From NCBI RefSeq assembly GCF_005869225.1, contig NZ_SWFP01000002.1, forward strand, positions 1-64,000: a DNA stretch of 64,000 nucleotides. The letters run 5' to 3'. The number at the start of each line of letters is the position of its first letter. The stretch's first letter is position 1. Positions 48,997 to 59,044 of the stretch are shown here, in pieces. The notes under the pieces were generated by a model. The model saw only the letters and a program-made list of their open reading frames with translations. It was not told the origin of the DNA and did no database searches. The position numbers and the translations under genes are program-made. Source of the stretch: Dyadobacter bucti. Lineage in GTDB: Bacteria > Bacteroidota > Bacteroidia > Cytophagales > Spirosomataceae.

Positions 48997-50286
48997 CTAT
49001 CGAACCACAAACTTTTTAGTGATCGTTTGGCCCCCGGTAGTGATTTTGTAAAAATAAAGCCCCCCAGGAAAATTCTTCACATCAACATAGGTCCTGTTGA
49101 CCCTGTCTTCCAATACCTTTTGCCCCTTATCGTTCAGCACGCTAACCGTAAACGGCTCGTAAGACGGTGTGTAGACATCGGCTGTAAGAAACTCATGAAC
49201 AGGATTGGGATAAATTTCCACTTTAACGTTCTGGTCGGTAAGTTTCGAGTATTCTACGAGCCTGGCACGTCTCGGGCTAAGCTGCATAATAGCCTGCATT
49301 CTTGCTTTCTGATCATCCGTAAATACGCTCATGCAGGCATCAGGCGAATAATCCATATAATTTTCAATCATATTTCTGCTGTTACTCCCGCGGCATTGAG
49401 AGAAAACCGGGGTACAGGAAACATCCGTCGTTTCATTTTTCGTATAGGCCACCGGGGTATCCTCGCAATAATCCGTACCGCAAAAAGTATCTCCCCAGAT
49501 ATGGATCAGTCCAAGCCAATGCCCCACTTCGTGCGTGGTAGTCCTGCCCAAGTTATAAACTGCGCTGGTGATCGCATCAGAGTTCCGGCCAAAGTATCTG
49601 AAATCAATGATAACCCCGTCTGTGAGCGCGTCAACCTCTTCATCCTCACTCACAGACAATCCATTCGTACGGTCATTGATCTCGGTCACAACCGGAAACT
49701 GGGAAGTTCCCAGGTAACGATCAGCCAGTTTACAAACCCAGATATTCAGATAACGGTTGGTAAACCACGCAGGCGAAATCCCGGCCAGCGTCGCGGCGTC
49801 GGTAAGCGGATTAAACTGGGTCTTGGTAGTTCGTTCCCTCACTACAGTCACCAGCTTGAAACGAATACCGGTATCTACTCCCAGCGAATCCGTGTAAAAT
49901 CCTTTGTAACCTGATGTATTCCCATAATCTTCATTGAGAACATCGATCTGGTTCCTGATCTGCTCGTCGGTAATATTCGGATTCCCTGCCCCTCCTATCT
50001 TGTTGTCTTCGCGGTCGTAGATCACATGTACAACAACGGGAATGGTAATAATGTCATCCGCCGATGTACGCAATGTCGATTTGTTCAGATCGATATGACG
50101 TTGAATCGCCTGCTCCGATCTGAGCCTGAGCTGCATCAGCGCGGGATTTTTAGTGAGTCTGACAGAATCCCTTTCCGTACTTGCGCACCTGATTAATAAG
50201 GAGTCTGCATCTTGTGCTGCAGCCGGAGCTGCGATACAAGATGCCAGAACCATAACTTTAAGTAGCCTATTGCTCAGTTTTTTCAT
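48997..50286 (-). CDS. Secreted M43 (pappalysin-like) metalloprotease with type IX tail
   Basis: 429 residues (ATG 50286). Signal peptide, then catalytic HEVGHWLGLIH (about 252-262, HExxHxxGxxH) with downstream Met-turn (YMDYSPDACM). C-terminal region (from about 350) contains VEIYPNPVHEFL and ends TTGGQTITKKFVVR, a type IX secretion sorting domain. Likely an extracellular protease. Its 5' end overlaps the phoH gene. Confidence 0.88.
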   Translation of the reverse strand: MKKLSNRLLKVMVLASCIAAPAAAQDADSLLIRCASTERDSVRLTKNPALMQLRLRSEQAIQRHIDLNKSTLRTSADDIITIPVVVHVIYDREDNKIGGAGNPNITDEQIRNQIDVLNEDYGNTSGYKGFYTDSLGVDTGIRFKLVTVVRERTTKTQFNPLTDAATLAGISPAWFTNRYLNIWVCKLADRYLGTSQFPVVTEINDRTNGLSVSEDEEVDALTDGVIIDFRYFGRNSDAITSAVYNLGRTTTHEVGHWLGLIHIWGDTFCGTDYCEDTPVAYTKNETTDVSCTPVFSQCRGSNSRNMIENYMDYSPDACMSVFTDDQKARMQAIMQLSPRRARLVEYSKLTDQNVKVEIYPNPVHEFLTADVYTPSYEPFTVSVLNDKGQKVLEDRVNRTYVDVKNFPGGLYFYKITTGGQTITKKFVVR

Positions 50287-51214
50287 ATGCTGCAAGAATA
50301 TCCCTTACCAAACGGTGCCTTACAACATCCGAACCATCCAATTCTACAAAACTGATGCCCTTTATTCCTTTCAAAACGTGAAGAGAATCTATTAAACCTG
50401 ATTTCAGGTTCTTGGGCAGGTCTATCTGTGATTTATCTCCTGTAATAATTGCTTTCGAAGCAGGCCCCATACGCGTCAGAAACATTTTCATTTGCATAGG
50501 TGTGGTATTCTGGGCCTCGTCAAGCAGGATAAAAGCATTGTTCAGCGTACGGCCGCGCATGTAAGCCAGGGGTGCGATTTCAATAACCCGGCTTTCAAGG
50601 TAGAGTTTCAGCTTCTCAGGGGCGATCATATCATCCAGCGCGTCATATATCGGGCGCAGGTACGGATCAATTTTCTCTTTAAGATCCCCCGGCAAAAAAC
50701 CCAGGTTTTCTCCCGCTTCCACAGCCGGGCGGGTTATGATGATTTTACGTACTTCTTTATTTTTCAATGCGCGCACCGCAATTGCGACAGCAGTATATGT
50801 TTTTCCTGTACCGGCGGGACCTACTGCAAAAACCAGGTCAAATTTCGCTGCCTGCTCTACCAACAGCTTCTGATTTGGTGTCTTTGCCTTTACTACCAGT
50901 CCTTTATTACCATAAATGATGACATCATCGTCGTCCTCCCCAGCCTTTACGTTTGTTTTGACAATCCCGTTCAGGTACCCTTTCACATTGTCGTTTGTTA
51001 CTTTTCCGTATCGCTGGTAATGGGCAAGAAGAGAGTCCATTACGTCGGTGATGCGGATAATCTCAGGAGCGGTGCCCTGAATGCGGATCTCGTTACCGCG
51101 GGAAATGATTTTACTTTCAGGGAAAGCAGCCGCGACTTCTTTAATATTCGAATTGTGAATACCCAGAAAGTCGACCATTGAAACGTCCTCGAGTGTGATG
51201 ATTTTTTCCAGCAA
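50267..51214 (-). CDS. phoH: PhoH-like ATPase
   Basis: 315 residues. VGPAGTGKTYTAVAIAVRAL (Walker A about 132-139), then IITRPAVEAGENLGFLPGDL and FILLDEAQNTTP (Walker B). Member of the PhoH family of RNA-linked P-loop ATPases, with an N-terminal KH-like part. It overlaps the protease gene by 20 bases. Confidence 0.87.
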   Translation of the reverse strand: MLEKIITLEDVSMVDFLGIHNSNIKEVAAAFPESKIISRGNEIRIQGTAPEIIRITDVMDSLLAHYQRYGKVTNDNVKGYLNGIVKTNVKAGEDDDDVIIYGNKGLVVKAKTPNQKLLVEQAAKFDLVFAVGPAGTGKTYTAVAIAVRALKNKEVRKIIITRPAVEAGENLGFLPGDLKEKIDPYLRPIYDALDDMIAPEKLKLYLESRVIEIAPLAYMRGRTLNNAFILLDEAQNTTPMQMKMFLTRMGPASKAIITGDKSQIDLPKNLKSGLIDSLHVLKGIKGISFVELDGSDVVRHRLVRDILAAYEKTEQ

Positions 51215-51435
51215 ATGATTTGAAGTTTAGTTTTGGTCTATTTGTTCTAAAATTTAGTAATAATAACCAACATTTGTAAAACATAGACCGAGAATTAACA
51301 ATTCCACAGAGAAATCTAACACTGAAAAATTACCAAATTATGATCAACTCTTTCAGTATCAGCAGTGCAGATATTGGAAGATATTTTCAAAAAAATTGTT
51401 GTCTGCTCTTTCTTTTCTTCGAGCCCTGTAATCAT

Positions 51436-51443
51436 TAGCTTTG
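51436..51443 (+). promoter_or_regulatory. -7 box of dnaB
   Basis: TAGCTTTG fits the Bacteroidota TAnnTTTG consensus and is 7 bases before the dnaB ATG, so the leader would be very short. The -33 is poor (TTTT). Confidence 0.4.
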
Positions 51444-51450
51444 TGTTAAC

Positions 51451-53070
51451 ATGGAAAATGAAAAGGCACCCAACAATTACTCCCGAACAGGTTCAAAACA
51501 AGGGAATTCTGCAAGAAAATCCCTTGGCACACGCACTCCTGCTGTTGACCAGACATTCAGCAAACTTCCCCCTCAGGCCATTGATCTTGAAGAGGCAGTT
51601 TTAGGCGCTTTAATGATTGAGAAAGACGCACTTACGGCGGTAGCAGATATTCTCAGGCCCGATAGTTTTTACAAAGAAGCACACGTCAGGATTTATACCG
51701 CGATCATCACGCTTTTCGCGGACTCTGAGCCTATCGATATGCTTACCGTTACATCCAAGCTTCGCAGCACAGGAGAACTTGAACTGATCGGGGGAGCTTC
51801 CTACATCATGGAGCTAACATCGCGGGTAAATTCTGCCGCTAACATTGAATTCCACGCGCGTATCATTTCCCAGGCGTTCATCAAACGTGAACTGATCAAG
51901 GTTTCCTCTGAAATACAGCGCGAAGCTTTTGAAGATACAACTGATGTTTTCCGTCTTTTGGATAAAACAGAACAGGCGTTGTTCCAGATTTCGGAATCCA
52001 ACATTAAAAAGAACTACGCCGACATGGGTGCCCTGATGCGCCAGGCCCTGGCCGAGCTCGATCAGAAGAAAAATAATAAGGATGGTCTTACAGGCGTACC
52101 TTCGGGATTCAGCGCGCTGGACAGGCTTACGTCTGGCTGGCAAAAAACTGAATTGATGATCCTGGCAGCCCGTCCGGGTATGGGAAAAACTGCCTTCGTT
52201 GTATCCTCGCTGAGGAATGCCGCAGTGGATTTCAACATGCCGGTCGCTATATTTTCACTCGAAATGTCATCTGTTCAGCTGGTGAATCGTCTGATATCCG
52301 CCGAGGCAGAAATTGACAGTGAAAAAATACGTAAAGGAAGCCTTGCACCCCATGAATGGGAGCAGCTGCACCACCGGATCCACCGGCTGACCAATGCCCC
52401 GATTTTTATCGACGATACCCCCGCCCTATCCATTCTGGAACTGCGTGCAAAATGTCGCCGTCTGAAAGCGCAGCATGATATACAAATGATCGTAATCGAT
52501 TACCTTCAGCTCATGACCGGTGACACCGGGGGCAAAGGCGCAGGAAACCGGGAACAAGAAATTGCGATGATTTCAAGGTCTCTTAAAAACCTGGCCAAAG
52601 AACTTGACGTACCGGTCATTGCCCTGTCCCAGCTTAGCCGGGCCGTAGAAACGCGTGGAGGTGAAAAACGTCCGCAGCTTTCGGATTTAAGGGAATCGGG
52701 ATCTATCGAGCAGGATGCCGACATGGTTCTTTTCTTGTACCGTCCTGAGTATTATGGAATTACAGAAGACGAAGCGGGTAACTCTGTGGCAGGTATCGGC
52801 GAGGTGATCCTCGCTAAAAACCGGGCTGGGTCGCTGGATACAGTGCAACTGCGTTTTATTGGTAAGTATACCAAGTTTACCGATTTGGACTCCCAATTCT
52901 CCCCCGCTCCTTTTTCCGTAGACAGGCCTATTGTGACTACCAACCCTATTGCATCCTTTGAAAGCCAGGGAAAACCGGCGCCTCCGGCCGCTGGCGGCAC
53001 ACTAAGAAGCCGCGCCAACGACCTGAGCAACTTCGATTACAAAGGGCCGGACAGCGAGCCGCCGTTTTAA
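51451..53070 (+). CDS. dnaB: Replicative DNA helicase DnaB (chromosomal)
   Basis: 539 residues. N-terminal domain (about 40-180: PQAIDLEEAVLGALMIEKDA), linker, ATPase with Walker A RPGMGKTA (241-248), MIVIDYLQLMTG and VPVIALSQLSRAVE. Typical length for a Bacteroidota DnaB, with a disordered C-terminal tail. A second, smaller phage copy lies at 26513. Confidence 0.93.
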   Translation: MENEKAPNNYSRTGSKQGNSARKSLGTRTPAVDQTFSKLPPQAIDLEEAVLGALMIEKDALTAVADILRPDSFYKEAHVRIYTAIITLFADSEPIDMLTVTSKLRSTGELELIGGASYIMELTSRVNSAANIEFHARIISQAFIKRELIKVSSEIQREAFEDTTDVFRLLDKTEQALFQISESNIKKNYADMGALMRQALAELDQKKNNKDGLTGVPSGFSALDRLTSGWQKTELMILAARPGMGKTAFVVSSLRNAAVDFNMPVAIFSLEMSSVQLVNRLISAEAEIDSEKIRKGSLAPHEWEQLHHRIHRLTNAPIFIDDTPALSILELRAKCRRLKAQHDIQMIVIDYLQLMTGDTGGKGAGNREQEIAMISRSLKNLAKELDVPVIALSQLSRAVETRGGEKRPQLSDLRESGSIEQDADMVLFLYRPEYYGITEDEAGNSVAGIGEVILAKNRAGSLDTVQLRFIGKYTKFTDLDSQFSPAPFSVDRPIVTTNPIASFESQGKPAPPAAGGTLRSRANDLSNFDYKGPDSEPPF

Positions 53071-53112
53071 GCATTAGCTTCCGGGTTTCGACAGCCCTCC
53101 TGACAGGAGAAC

Positions 53113-54510
53113 TCACTTCCTGACCAGCAGTGCCACATTTTCCACGTGATGCGTATTGGGGAACATATCTACCGGTTGTACTTTGGTTACTTCGTAATGA
53201 TCCGCCATGAGGGCCAGGTCGCGTGCCTGGGTAGCAGTATTACAACTAACGTAAACGATCCGGTCGGGAGCCGCTTTTAAAATGGTCTCTACTACCGGCT
53301 GGTCCATACCTGCCCGGGGCGGGTCGGTAATGATCACATCCGGTTTTCCGTGTTTCTGCAAAAAACCTTCATTCATGATGTAACGCATATCGCCTGCAAA
53401 AAATGAGGTATTCGTGATCCCGTTCAATTGGGAGTTCCTGCGCGCATCTTCCACCGCAGCTTCCACATACTCCACACCAACCACCTTTTTCGCACTACGC
53501 GCCAAAAAATTGGCAATAGTGCCAGTCCCGGTATAAAGGTCATAAACCGACTCCCCGCCCGTCAGCCCGGCATATTCCCGCGCCACGTTAAAAAGATGGT
53601 ATGCCTGTTCGGAATTCGTCTGGTAAAACGACTTGGGCCCCACCAGAAACGTAAGGTCTTCCATGGTTTCCCGGATGGTTGTCTCTCCCGCGTAATGAAT
53701 CACCTCCTGGTCCTGGTACGAGTCATTCCCTTTCAGATTGACGATGTAATTCAGCGAGGTGATTTCACTGTGCGTCTTATGCAGATACTCCATGACGCCG
53801 GCGATCGCTTCATCGTTTTGTTCACCAAACTGAACAATCACCATCACGTCCCCGGTATTGGCCGTACGCACCACCAGATTGCGGAGAACACCTTTGTTAA
53901 AACGGACATCGTAATAAGGTATGCCCTTGGATTCTCCGAAATGATGCAATGAATTTCTGATCGTGTTCGATGGATCGGGCTGTAAATGGCAGTGGTCTAC
54001 GGTAAATATTTTGTCAAAACGTTTCGGAACGTGAAAGCCGAGCGCATGCTTGGTAAAATGCGCGCCTGAATCCATCTGCTCCTTGGTCAGCCATCGCCAG
54101 TTGGAAAACGTAAATTCAAGTTTATTACGGTAATATTCCGTTTTCGGGGCCGCTATAATCGGGTTGATCTCCACATTTCTGATCTTCCCGATCCGTTCGA
54201 AATGGTCAACAACCTGTTGCCTTTTGAACCGTAGCTGATGCTGATATTCGATATGCTGCCACCTGCATCCTCCGCAAACATCAAAATGAAGACAGTACGG
54301 CTCTGTCCTGAGCGCAGATTTAGAGTGAATCTTTGTGACAACCGCCTCTTTTAATTTTTTTTTGGTCTTTACTACCTGCAAATCAACAATGTCACCGGGA
54401 GCAACATTTCCTTCTACAAAAATTACGCCGTCTTCCGATTTAAATATACATTTGCCTTCTGCCGCAAAATCGGTAATTTCAACGTACTCATACTTTGAAT
54501 TCTTAAGCAT
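53113..54510 (-). CDS. rlmD: 23S rRNA m5U methyltransferase, RlmD/RumA type
   Basis: 465 residues from ATG 54510, preferred because the start at 54564 would lie 8 bases from the divergent gene. TRAM-like N-terminus, [4Fe-4S] cysteines in CLHFDVCGGCRWQHI, SAM-binding DLYTGTGTIANFLA, catalytic VSCNTATQARDL and DPPRAGMD. It methylates a uridine of 23S rRNA or tRNA. Confidence 0.86.
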   Translation of the reverse strand: MLKNSKYEYVEITDFAAEGKCIFKSEDGVIFVEGNVAPGDIVDLQVVKTKKKLKEAVVTKIHSKSALRTEPYCLHFDVCGGCRWQHIEYQHQLRFKRQQVVDHFERIGKIRNVEINPIIAAPKTEYYRNKLEFTFSNWRWLTKEQMDSGAHFTKHALGFHVPKRFDKIFTVDHCHLQPDPSNTIRNSLHHFGESKGIPYYDVRFNKGVLRNLVVRTANTGDVMVIVQFGEQNDEAIAGVMEYLHKTHSEITSLNYIVNLKGNDSYQDQEVIHYAGETTIRETMEDLTFLVGPKSFYQTNSEQAYHLFNVAREYAGLTGGESVYDLYTGTGTIANFLARSAKKVVGVEYVEAAVEDARRNSQLNGITNTSFFAGDMRYIMNEGFLQKHGKPDVIITDPPRAGMDQPVVETILKAAPDRIVYVSCNTATQARDLALMADHYEVTKVQPVDMFPNTHHVENVALLVRK

Positions 54511-54572
54511 ATTCCTCTTTTTAATTTCTAACTCCAAATCGTATCGGGTAACATTTACTGCCACATTTAGCC

Positions 54573-56780
54573 ATGAAGAAACGGTTCATCTTATTTTTTG
54601 TGATGCTGTTTGCATTCTCCGAAGTCAGTGCCACGCATATTGTCGGCGGCCAGCTTTTCATCACCAACAACCCGAACAGCTATTACAATTACAATATCGG
54701 ATTAACGATGTATTTTGACGCACTCAATGGTAATCCGGGCGCAGAAGATCCATTTGTCAATATTTATGTGTTCCGAAAACGCGACAATGCAGCAATAGGT
54801 TACCTTCCCGCCCCAAAAATAGAACGAAAATCGGTCACCTATACTAATCCGCTTTGTGGAATATCATCTTTGGAAACATATATGATCACTTACAGCGCCA
54901 CACTTCGCCTCGAACCGGCCGATTTCAGCGACCCACAGGGCTACTATATGGTGTGGGACAGGTGCTGCCGGAACGGTACGATTACCAACATCAAAAACCC
55001 CGGTGATGCCGGAAGCCTCTTTTATGTTGAATTTCCGCCTCTTGTTAAAAATTACACCAATTTTAAAAACTCCTCCCCTCTTTTCCCCGCCATTATCGGT
55101 GATTATGCTTGCGTCAATTCTCCATTCTTTTTCAATTTCGGAGGTACCGATTCTGACGGGGACAGCCTTTCATACAGCCTGATCACGCCATTACAGGGGT
55201 TTTCGGACAAAAATAATCCCAGCATAGAGGCACGCGGGTCATCCAATTATCCGACGCTCACCTGGATCGACGGCATTTCCGTCGCAAACATCATTCCTGG
55301 GCCGCAGCCACTGAAGGTCGACCCCAGAACAGGTATGTTGTCAGTAACTCCCGGCAATATCGGTTTGTATGTATTTGCCGTACGGGTAGACGAGTTCAGG
55401 AATGGACAAAAAATCGGCACGGTCACCAGGGATTTCCAGCTCAAAGTAGTGGACTGTCCAAAAATGGATCCTCCGAAACTGATGTTTAAACCTAAGGGGA
55501 AAAATATATTTTATACTGAAAATGAAATCATTACATTCAAAAAAGGCGATCCCGACTGTTTTGAAGTCATGGTTACCGACCCATCAGTCAACCAGATCGT
55601 GCGCGTGAACGGGCGGGCGGTGAATAATTCCAAAGACTATTTTACGTTGCTTCCGGCCGAATTCCGCACTACCACCGCGAATGATACCATGCGTTTTCAA
55701 GTCTGTCTGGAAGACTGCTTTGTAACTTACGACAACCGCCCCATTAAAATAGAACTCATTGCCGAAGACGGAAGCTGCCCCGTGCCACTCATGGACACAC
55801 TGACCATCTTTATCCGGCGCGAAAGCAGCGGAAACACAAGTCCGACCGTAACGACTTCACTACCTGGCAACTATGTCCACGTCACGGCCGGTGTGCCTGT
55901 AACTTTCACCGTTTATGGCAAAGACCTTGATAAAGATCCCCTTGCACTTTCAGGGCGCGGCCAGGATTTTAATATGACCAGTATGGGAATGGATTTTAAA
56001 GCGGTAAATGGCACCGAGGCAATACAGCAGAATTTCACCTGGACGCCGCCTTGCAATACCCAGAAAGGTGATACGCTGGCTGTTGACTTCAAAGTGGAAG
56101 ATATGCGCTGTGAAGGTAATCCGCTGGCAGTCAGCAAGCCGGTATATTTTATTGTCGACGAGTCGCCAAACAATCCGCCTTCCGTCACCACTTCGCTTAT
56201 TGCGGCCGAGATCAGCCATACGATCGGTAGCTCTCCTGTCATCGAATTTGATGTCCTTGGAAACGATCCCGACACCAATATGATCAGCTTGGCGGCTTTC
56301 GGGCGCGGGTTTGATATTGCCGACGCAGGGATGATTTTTGAAGGTAAGACGGGCGTAAAACAGGTCACCTCTCCCTACTCCTGGAACCCCGACTGCTCGC
56401 TGCTGAACGGCGAAGAAGAACAGACATTTCTGATAGATTTTGTAACACAGGACAAAAGCTGTGCCGCTTCGAGCGATACCACCACCGTGAAAGTAATTGT
56501 GAAGAACAACAAATCGGAGGTTTTCCCGGAAATCCCCAATGTAATCACGCCCAACGGAGACGGTAAAAACGACTGCCTCGTTTTCCAGGACCTGCCGGAA
56601 GGCGACTGTGCCGATCAATTTCAAGATGTGACCATTTACAATCGCTGGGGAAAACAGATCTACTACTCCAAAGTAAGGGCAAACGACTGGTGCCCTACCA
56701 GCATATCAGGCGGCTACTACTACTACGTGATCCGCTACACACAAAAATCCTACAAAGGTGGCCTGACAGTCTTGAAATAA
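54573..56780 (+). CDS. Large secreted protein with gliding-type C-terminal domain
   Basis: 735 residues. Signal peptide, then THIVGGQLFITN near the N-terminus, several beta-sandwich repeats (PKD-like: SPTVTTSLPG and PPSVTTSLIA blocks), and a C-terminal CHU_C-like sorting domain (NVITPNGDGKNDCLVF, then IYNRWGKQIYYS). Exported by type IX secretion and probably surface-bound. Substrate or adhesive role unknown. Confidence 0.85.
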   Translation: MKKRFILFFVMLFAFSEVSATHIVGGQLFITNNPNSYYNYNIGLTMYFDALNGNPGAEDPFVNIYVFRKRDNAAIGYLPAPKIERKSVTYTNPLCGISSLETYMITYSATLRLEPADFSDPQGYYMVWDRCCRNGTITNIKNPGDAGSLFYVEFPPLVKNYTNFKNSSPLFPAIIGDYACVNSPFFFNFGGTDSDGDSLSYSLITPLQGFSDKNNPSIEARGSSNYPTLTWIDGISVANIIPGPQPLKVDPRTGMLSVTPGNIGLYVFAVRVDEFRNGQKIGTVTRDFQLKVVDCPKMDPPKLMFKPKGKNIFYTENEIITFKKGDPDCFEVMVTDPSVNQIVRVNGRAVNNSKDYFTLLPAEFRTTTANDTMRFQVCLEDCFVTYDNRPIKIELIAEDGSCPVPLMDTLTIFIRRESSGNTSPTVTTSLPGNYVHVTAGVPVTFTVYGKDLDKDPLALSGRGQDFNMTSMGMDFKAVNGTEAIQQNFTWTPPCNTQKGDTLAVDFKVEDMRCEGNPLAVSKPVYFIVDESPNNPPSVTTSLIAAEISHTIGSSPVIEFDVLGNDPDTNMISLAAFGRGFDIADAGMIFEGKTGVKQVTSPYSWNPDCSLLNGEEEQTFLIDFVTQDKSCAASSDTTTVKVIVKNNKSEVFPEIPNVITPNGDGKNDCLVFQDLPEGDCADQFQDVTIYNRWGKQIYYSKVRANDWCPTSISGGYYYYVIRYTQKSYKGGLTVLK

Positions 56781-56899
56781 GCCTCTGCGTCACAATGCAA
56801 TAGCTTTTTTCCTGTGGTATCCTGCCGTTTATTTGATTTGCCGAGAAACCGTTAACAGCCACGGGTTGTTACTCTCTATGTATCAATCAGCAGATCAAA

Positions 56900-57331
56900 A
56901 TGACAAACAGATATCACTGGCCGTTTCTCCTAGCGCGCCTGGCCGCAGGCATGAGTATGTTCGGCCACGGCTTTGTGCGGTTGCCCAAACTCCACGGATT
57001 CAGCAACTGGATGGTTGGTCAATTTCAGAAATCCATGCTCCCGGACGCTATCGTTGTCCCATTCAGCTACTTTCTTCCTCTTGCTGAACTACTCGTCGGC
57101 GTACTGCTTCTGATAGGATTATTTACCAGGCAGGCACTCATCGCCGGGGGTTTTGTCATGATTGCGCTGATATTCGGCTCTTCCATGATTGAAGAGTGGG
57201 GCGCTATTCCGTCACAACTCATTCATACCGCTTTCTTTGCTGTCCTGCTCTGCTTCGTTAATGACAGCAATTCACTGGCAGTCGACACACTTTTAAAAAG
57301 TAATAAAAGTAAAAACAGACAAATACAGTAA
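56900..57331 (+). CDS. DoxX family membrane protein
   Basis: 143 residues with four membrane helices. ARLAAGMSMFGHGFVRLPKL and FLPLAELLVGVLLLIGLFTR match DoxX. The family's cellular role is unclear (quinone or thiosulfate redox in some). No SD; no operon partner. Confidence 0.8.
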   Translation: MTNRYHWPFLLARLAAGMSMFGHGFVRLPKLHGFSNWMVGQFQKSMLPDAIVVPFSYFLPLAELLVGVLLLIGLFTRQALIAGGFVMIALIFGSSMIEEWGAIPSQLIHTAFFAVLLCFVNDSNSLAVDTLLKSNKSKNRQIQ

Positions 57332-57984
57332 CGACCTATTTATACTTTTTAAAAGTGATAAATAAACCAATAGTATAAAATGATCTATACTTTTAAAATT
57401 AACAATAAGTTTATCAATCAATTAAAAGTATTATTCATTTCAAATACTTTTAAAACTATCATTACTTTTAATATTATTACAACTTTTAATATATTAAAAA
57501 AGGCACCTACTTTAAATACGACCGAGTGTTTTCGCCCAGCTGATATGAATTATTCCTTTTAATCCATTTAATATTTTACATAGTAACATACCAATTGATA
57601 AGTATTAAATGAATAATACATAATATACTTACAATATGTTTATTAAATTCTATATGTATTAACTAGATACTGACTTATTATACATTATATACTTTTATAA
57701 AATACAATACAAACTAAAAGCTGTGAGCATACAATTTGATATCAAACATAAACACATTACTTACCTTTCAATATGTTTAATACGAAGTATAATGTTGTAA
57801 AATACTGAAAGCAGAAAATGAAACACCCATATCACAACATATTATCCACATCCAACTAATCTCTCATTTGATATTTTTAAAACATTATTAACATATCAAA
57901 CTTTTAATACTTATAATCATTTACAATATTTTAAATAAGTATTAAAAGTTAATACCATTTAATATTTACAAAACAAGTAACTAA
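57332..57984. other. 653-base very AT-rich gap with repeated CTTTTAA motifs
   Basis: No gene. ACTTTTAA or its inverse TTAAAAGT recurs many times (for example near 57351, 57392, 57418, 57441, 57463, 57898 and 57938), along with GTATTAAA runs. It lies between DoxX and the aldo/keto reductase gene. It could be a promoter region with clustered regulator or nucleoid-protein sites. Confidence 0.5.
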
Positions 57985-58938
57985 ATGAAAAACAGACAAT
58001 TAGGTAAATCAGATTTATATGTTGCACCCATAACTCTTGGTGGAAATGTTTTTGGCTGGACTATTGATGAGGCAAAATCATTTGAAATACTCGATGCGTT
58101 CGCAGCCGCTGGTTTCAATCTCATCGACACTGCGGATGTATATTCGCGATGGGCTCCGGGCAACACGGGTGGTGAATCAGAGACCATCATCGGCAACTGG
58201 ACCAAGTCAAGAAGCAACCGAAAAGACGTGATCATTGCTACAAAAGTCGGGGCGGATATGGGTCAAGGAAAAAAAGACCTTACAAAAGCTTACATATTAA
58301 AAGCCGTCGAAGACTCACTCCGCAGGCTGCAAACGGATTACATCGATCTTTATCAGACCCACTGGGACGACGTTACCACGCCAGTTGAAGAGACGCTGGA
58401 AACCTATTCGGAACTCGTTAAGTCCGGCAAAGTACGTTGGATCGGAGCCAGCAATCTCTCCCCGGAACGTCTGTTGGCCTCAATTGAAGCCAGCAAGGCG
58501 CATAATTTTCCTGCTTACCAGACTCTCCAGCCGGAGTACAACCTGTATGAAAGGGAAGGTTTTGAAAAGGAATATGAAAAAATAGCGCTGGACAATAATC
58601 TCAGTGTGATCAACTACTATGCACTAGCCAGTGGGTTCCTCACAGGCAAGTACAGAAACGAAAATGACCTCAGCAAAAGTCCGCGCGGAGGAGACGTGAA
58701 AAAATACCTGAATGACCGGGGCTATAAAATACTGGAAGCCCTCGACAAAGTCTCAGAGAGATACAATACAAAACCGGCAAGCGTTGCGATTGCCTGGCTT
58801 ATTGCCCGTCCGGGTGTGGCAGCGCCCATTGCCAGCGCTACCAGCATTGAACAATTAAACGCCTTGGTTGAAGCAGCAAATTTGCAGCTGGACGACGAGG
58901 CAATCGCATTGCTGACTGCCGCAAGTGACTGGAAATAA
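57985..58938 (+). CDS. Aldo/keto reductase
   Basis: 317 residues. Catalytic tetrad: Asp and Tyr in LIDTADVYSRW, Lys in IIATKVGAD, His in DLYQTHWDD. TIM-barrel NADPH enzyme of the YghZ/YajO-like type. Followed by a strong terminator and the Rrf2 gene. Confidence 0.9.
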   Translation: MKNRQLGKSDLYVAPITLGGNVFGWTIDEAKSFEILDAFAAAGFNLIDTADVYSRWAPGNTGGESETIIGNWTKSRSNRKDVIIATKVGADMGQGKKDLTKAYILKAVEDSLRRLQTDYIDLYQTHWDDVTTPVEETLETYSELVKSGKVRWIGASNLSPERLLASIEASKAHNFPAYQTLQPEYNLYEREGFEKEYEKIALDNNLSVINYYALASGFLTGKYRNENDLSKSPRGGDVKKYLNDRGYKILEALDKVSERYNTKPASVAIAWLIARPGVAAPIASATSIEQLNALVEAANLQLDDEAIALLTAASDWK

Positions 58939-58974
58939 ATAAATTATCGAACATATATTGATATTGATCAATTT

Positions 58975-59008
58975 TTTATAGCCGGAAAATTGCTTTTCCG
59001 GCTATAAA
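58975..59008 (+). terminator. Strong hairpin after the aldo/keto reductase
   Basis: TTTATAGCCGGAAAA, loop TTGC, TTTTCCGGCTATAAA: a perfect 15-bp stem, symmetric enough to work in both directions. Confidence 0.8.
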
Positions 59009-59022
59009 ATTCCACCTTTGTA

Positions 59023-59043
59023 CTGTAATAATTAATGTTACAG
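59023..59043 (+). promoter_or_regulatory. Rrf2 operator CTGTAA-N9-TTACAG (autoregulatory)
   Basis: A perfect 6-bp inverted repeat with a 9-base spacer, between a -7-like CACCTTTG (59013-59020, with TTG 20 bases before) and the ATG at 59045. It covers the presumed transcription start. The same operator occurs at 59471-59491. Confidence 0.7.
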
Positions 59044-59044
59044 A

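Noticed and set aside
48958..49914. Long plus-strand open frame (318 codons)
   Set aside because: It is antisense to comEC and the M43 protease gene, which have clear motifs; composition is basic and shadow-like.
53428..53952. Plus-strand open frame of 174 codons
   Set aside because: Antisense to the rRNA methyltransferase, whose catalytic and cluster motifs are clear.
55950..56624. Minus-strand open frame of 224 codons
   Set aside because: Antisense to the strongly supported gliding-type surface protein.
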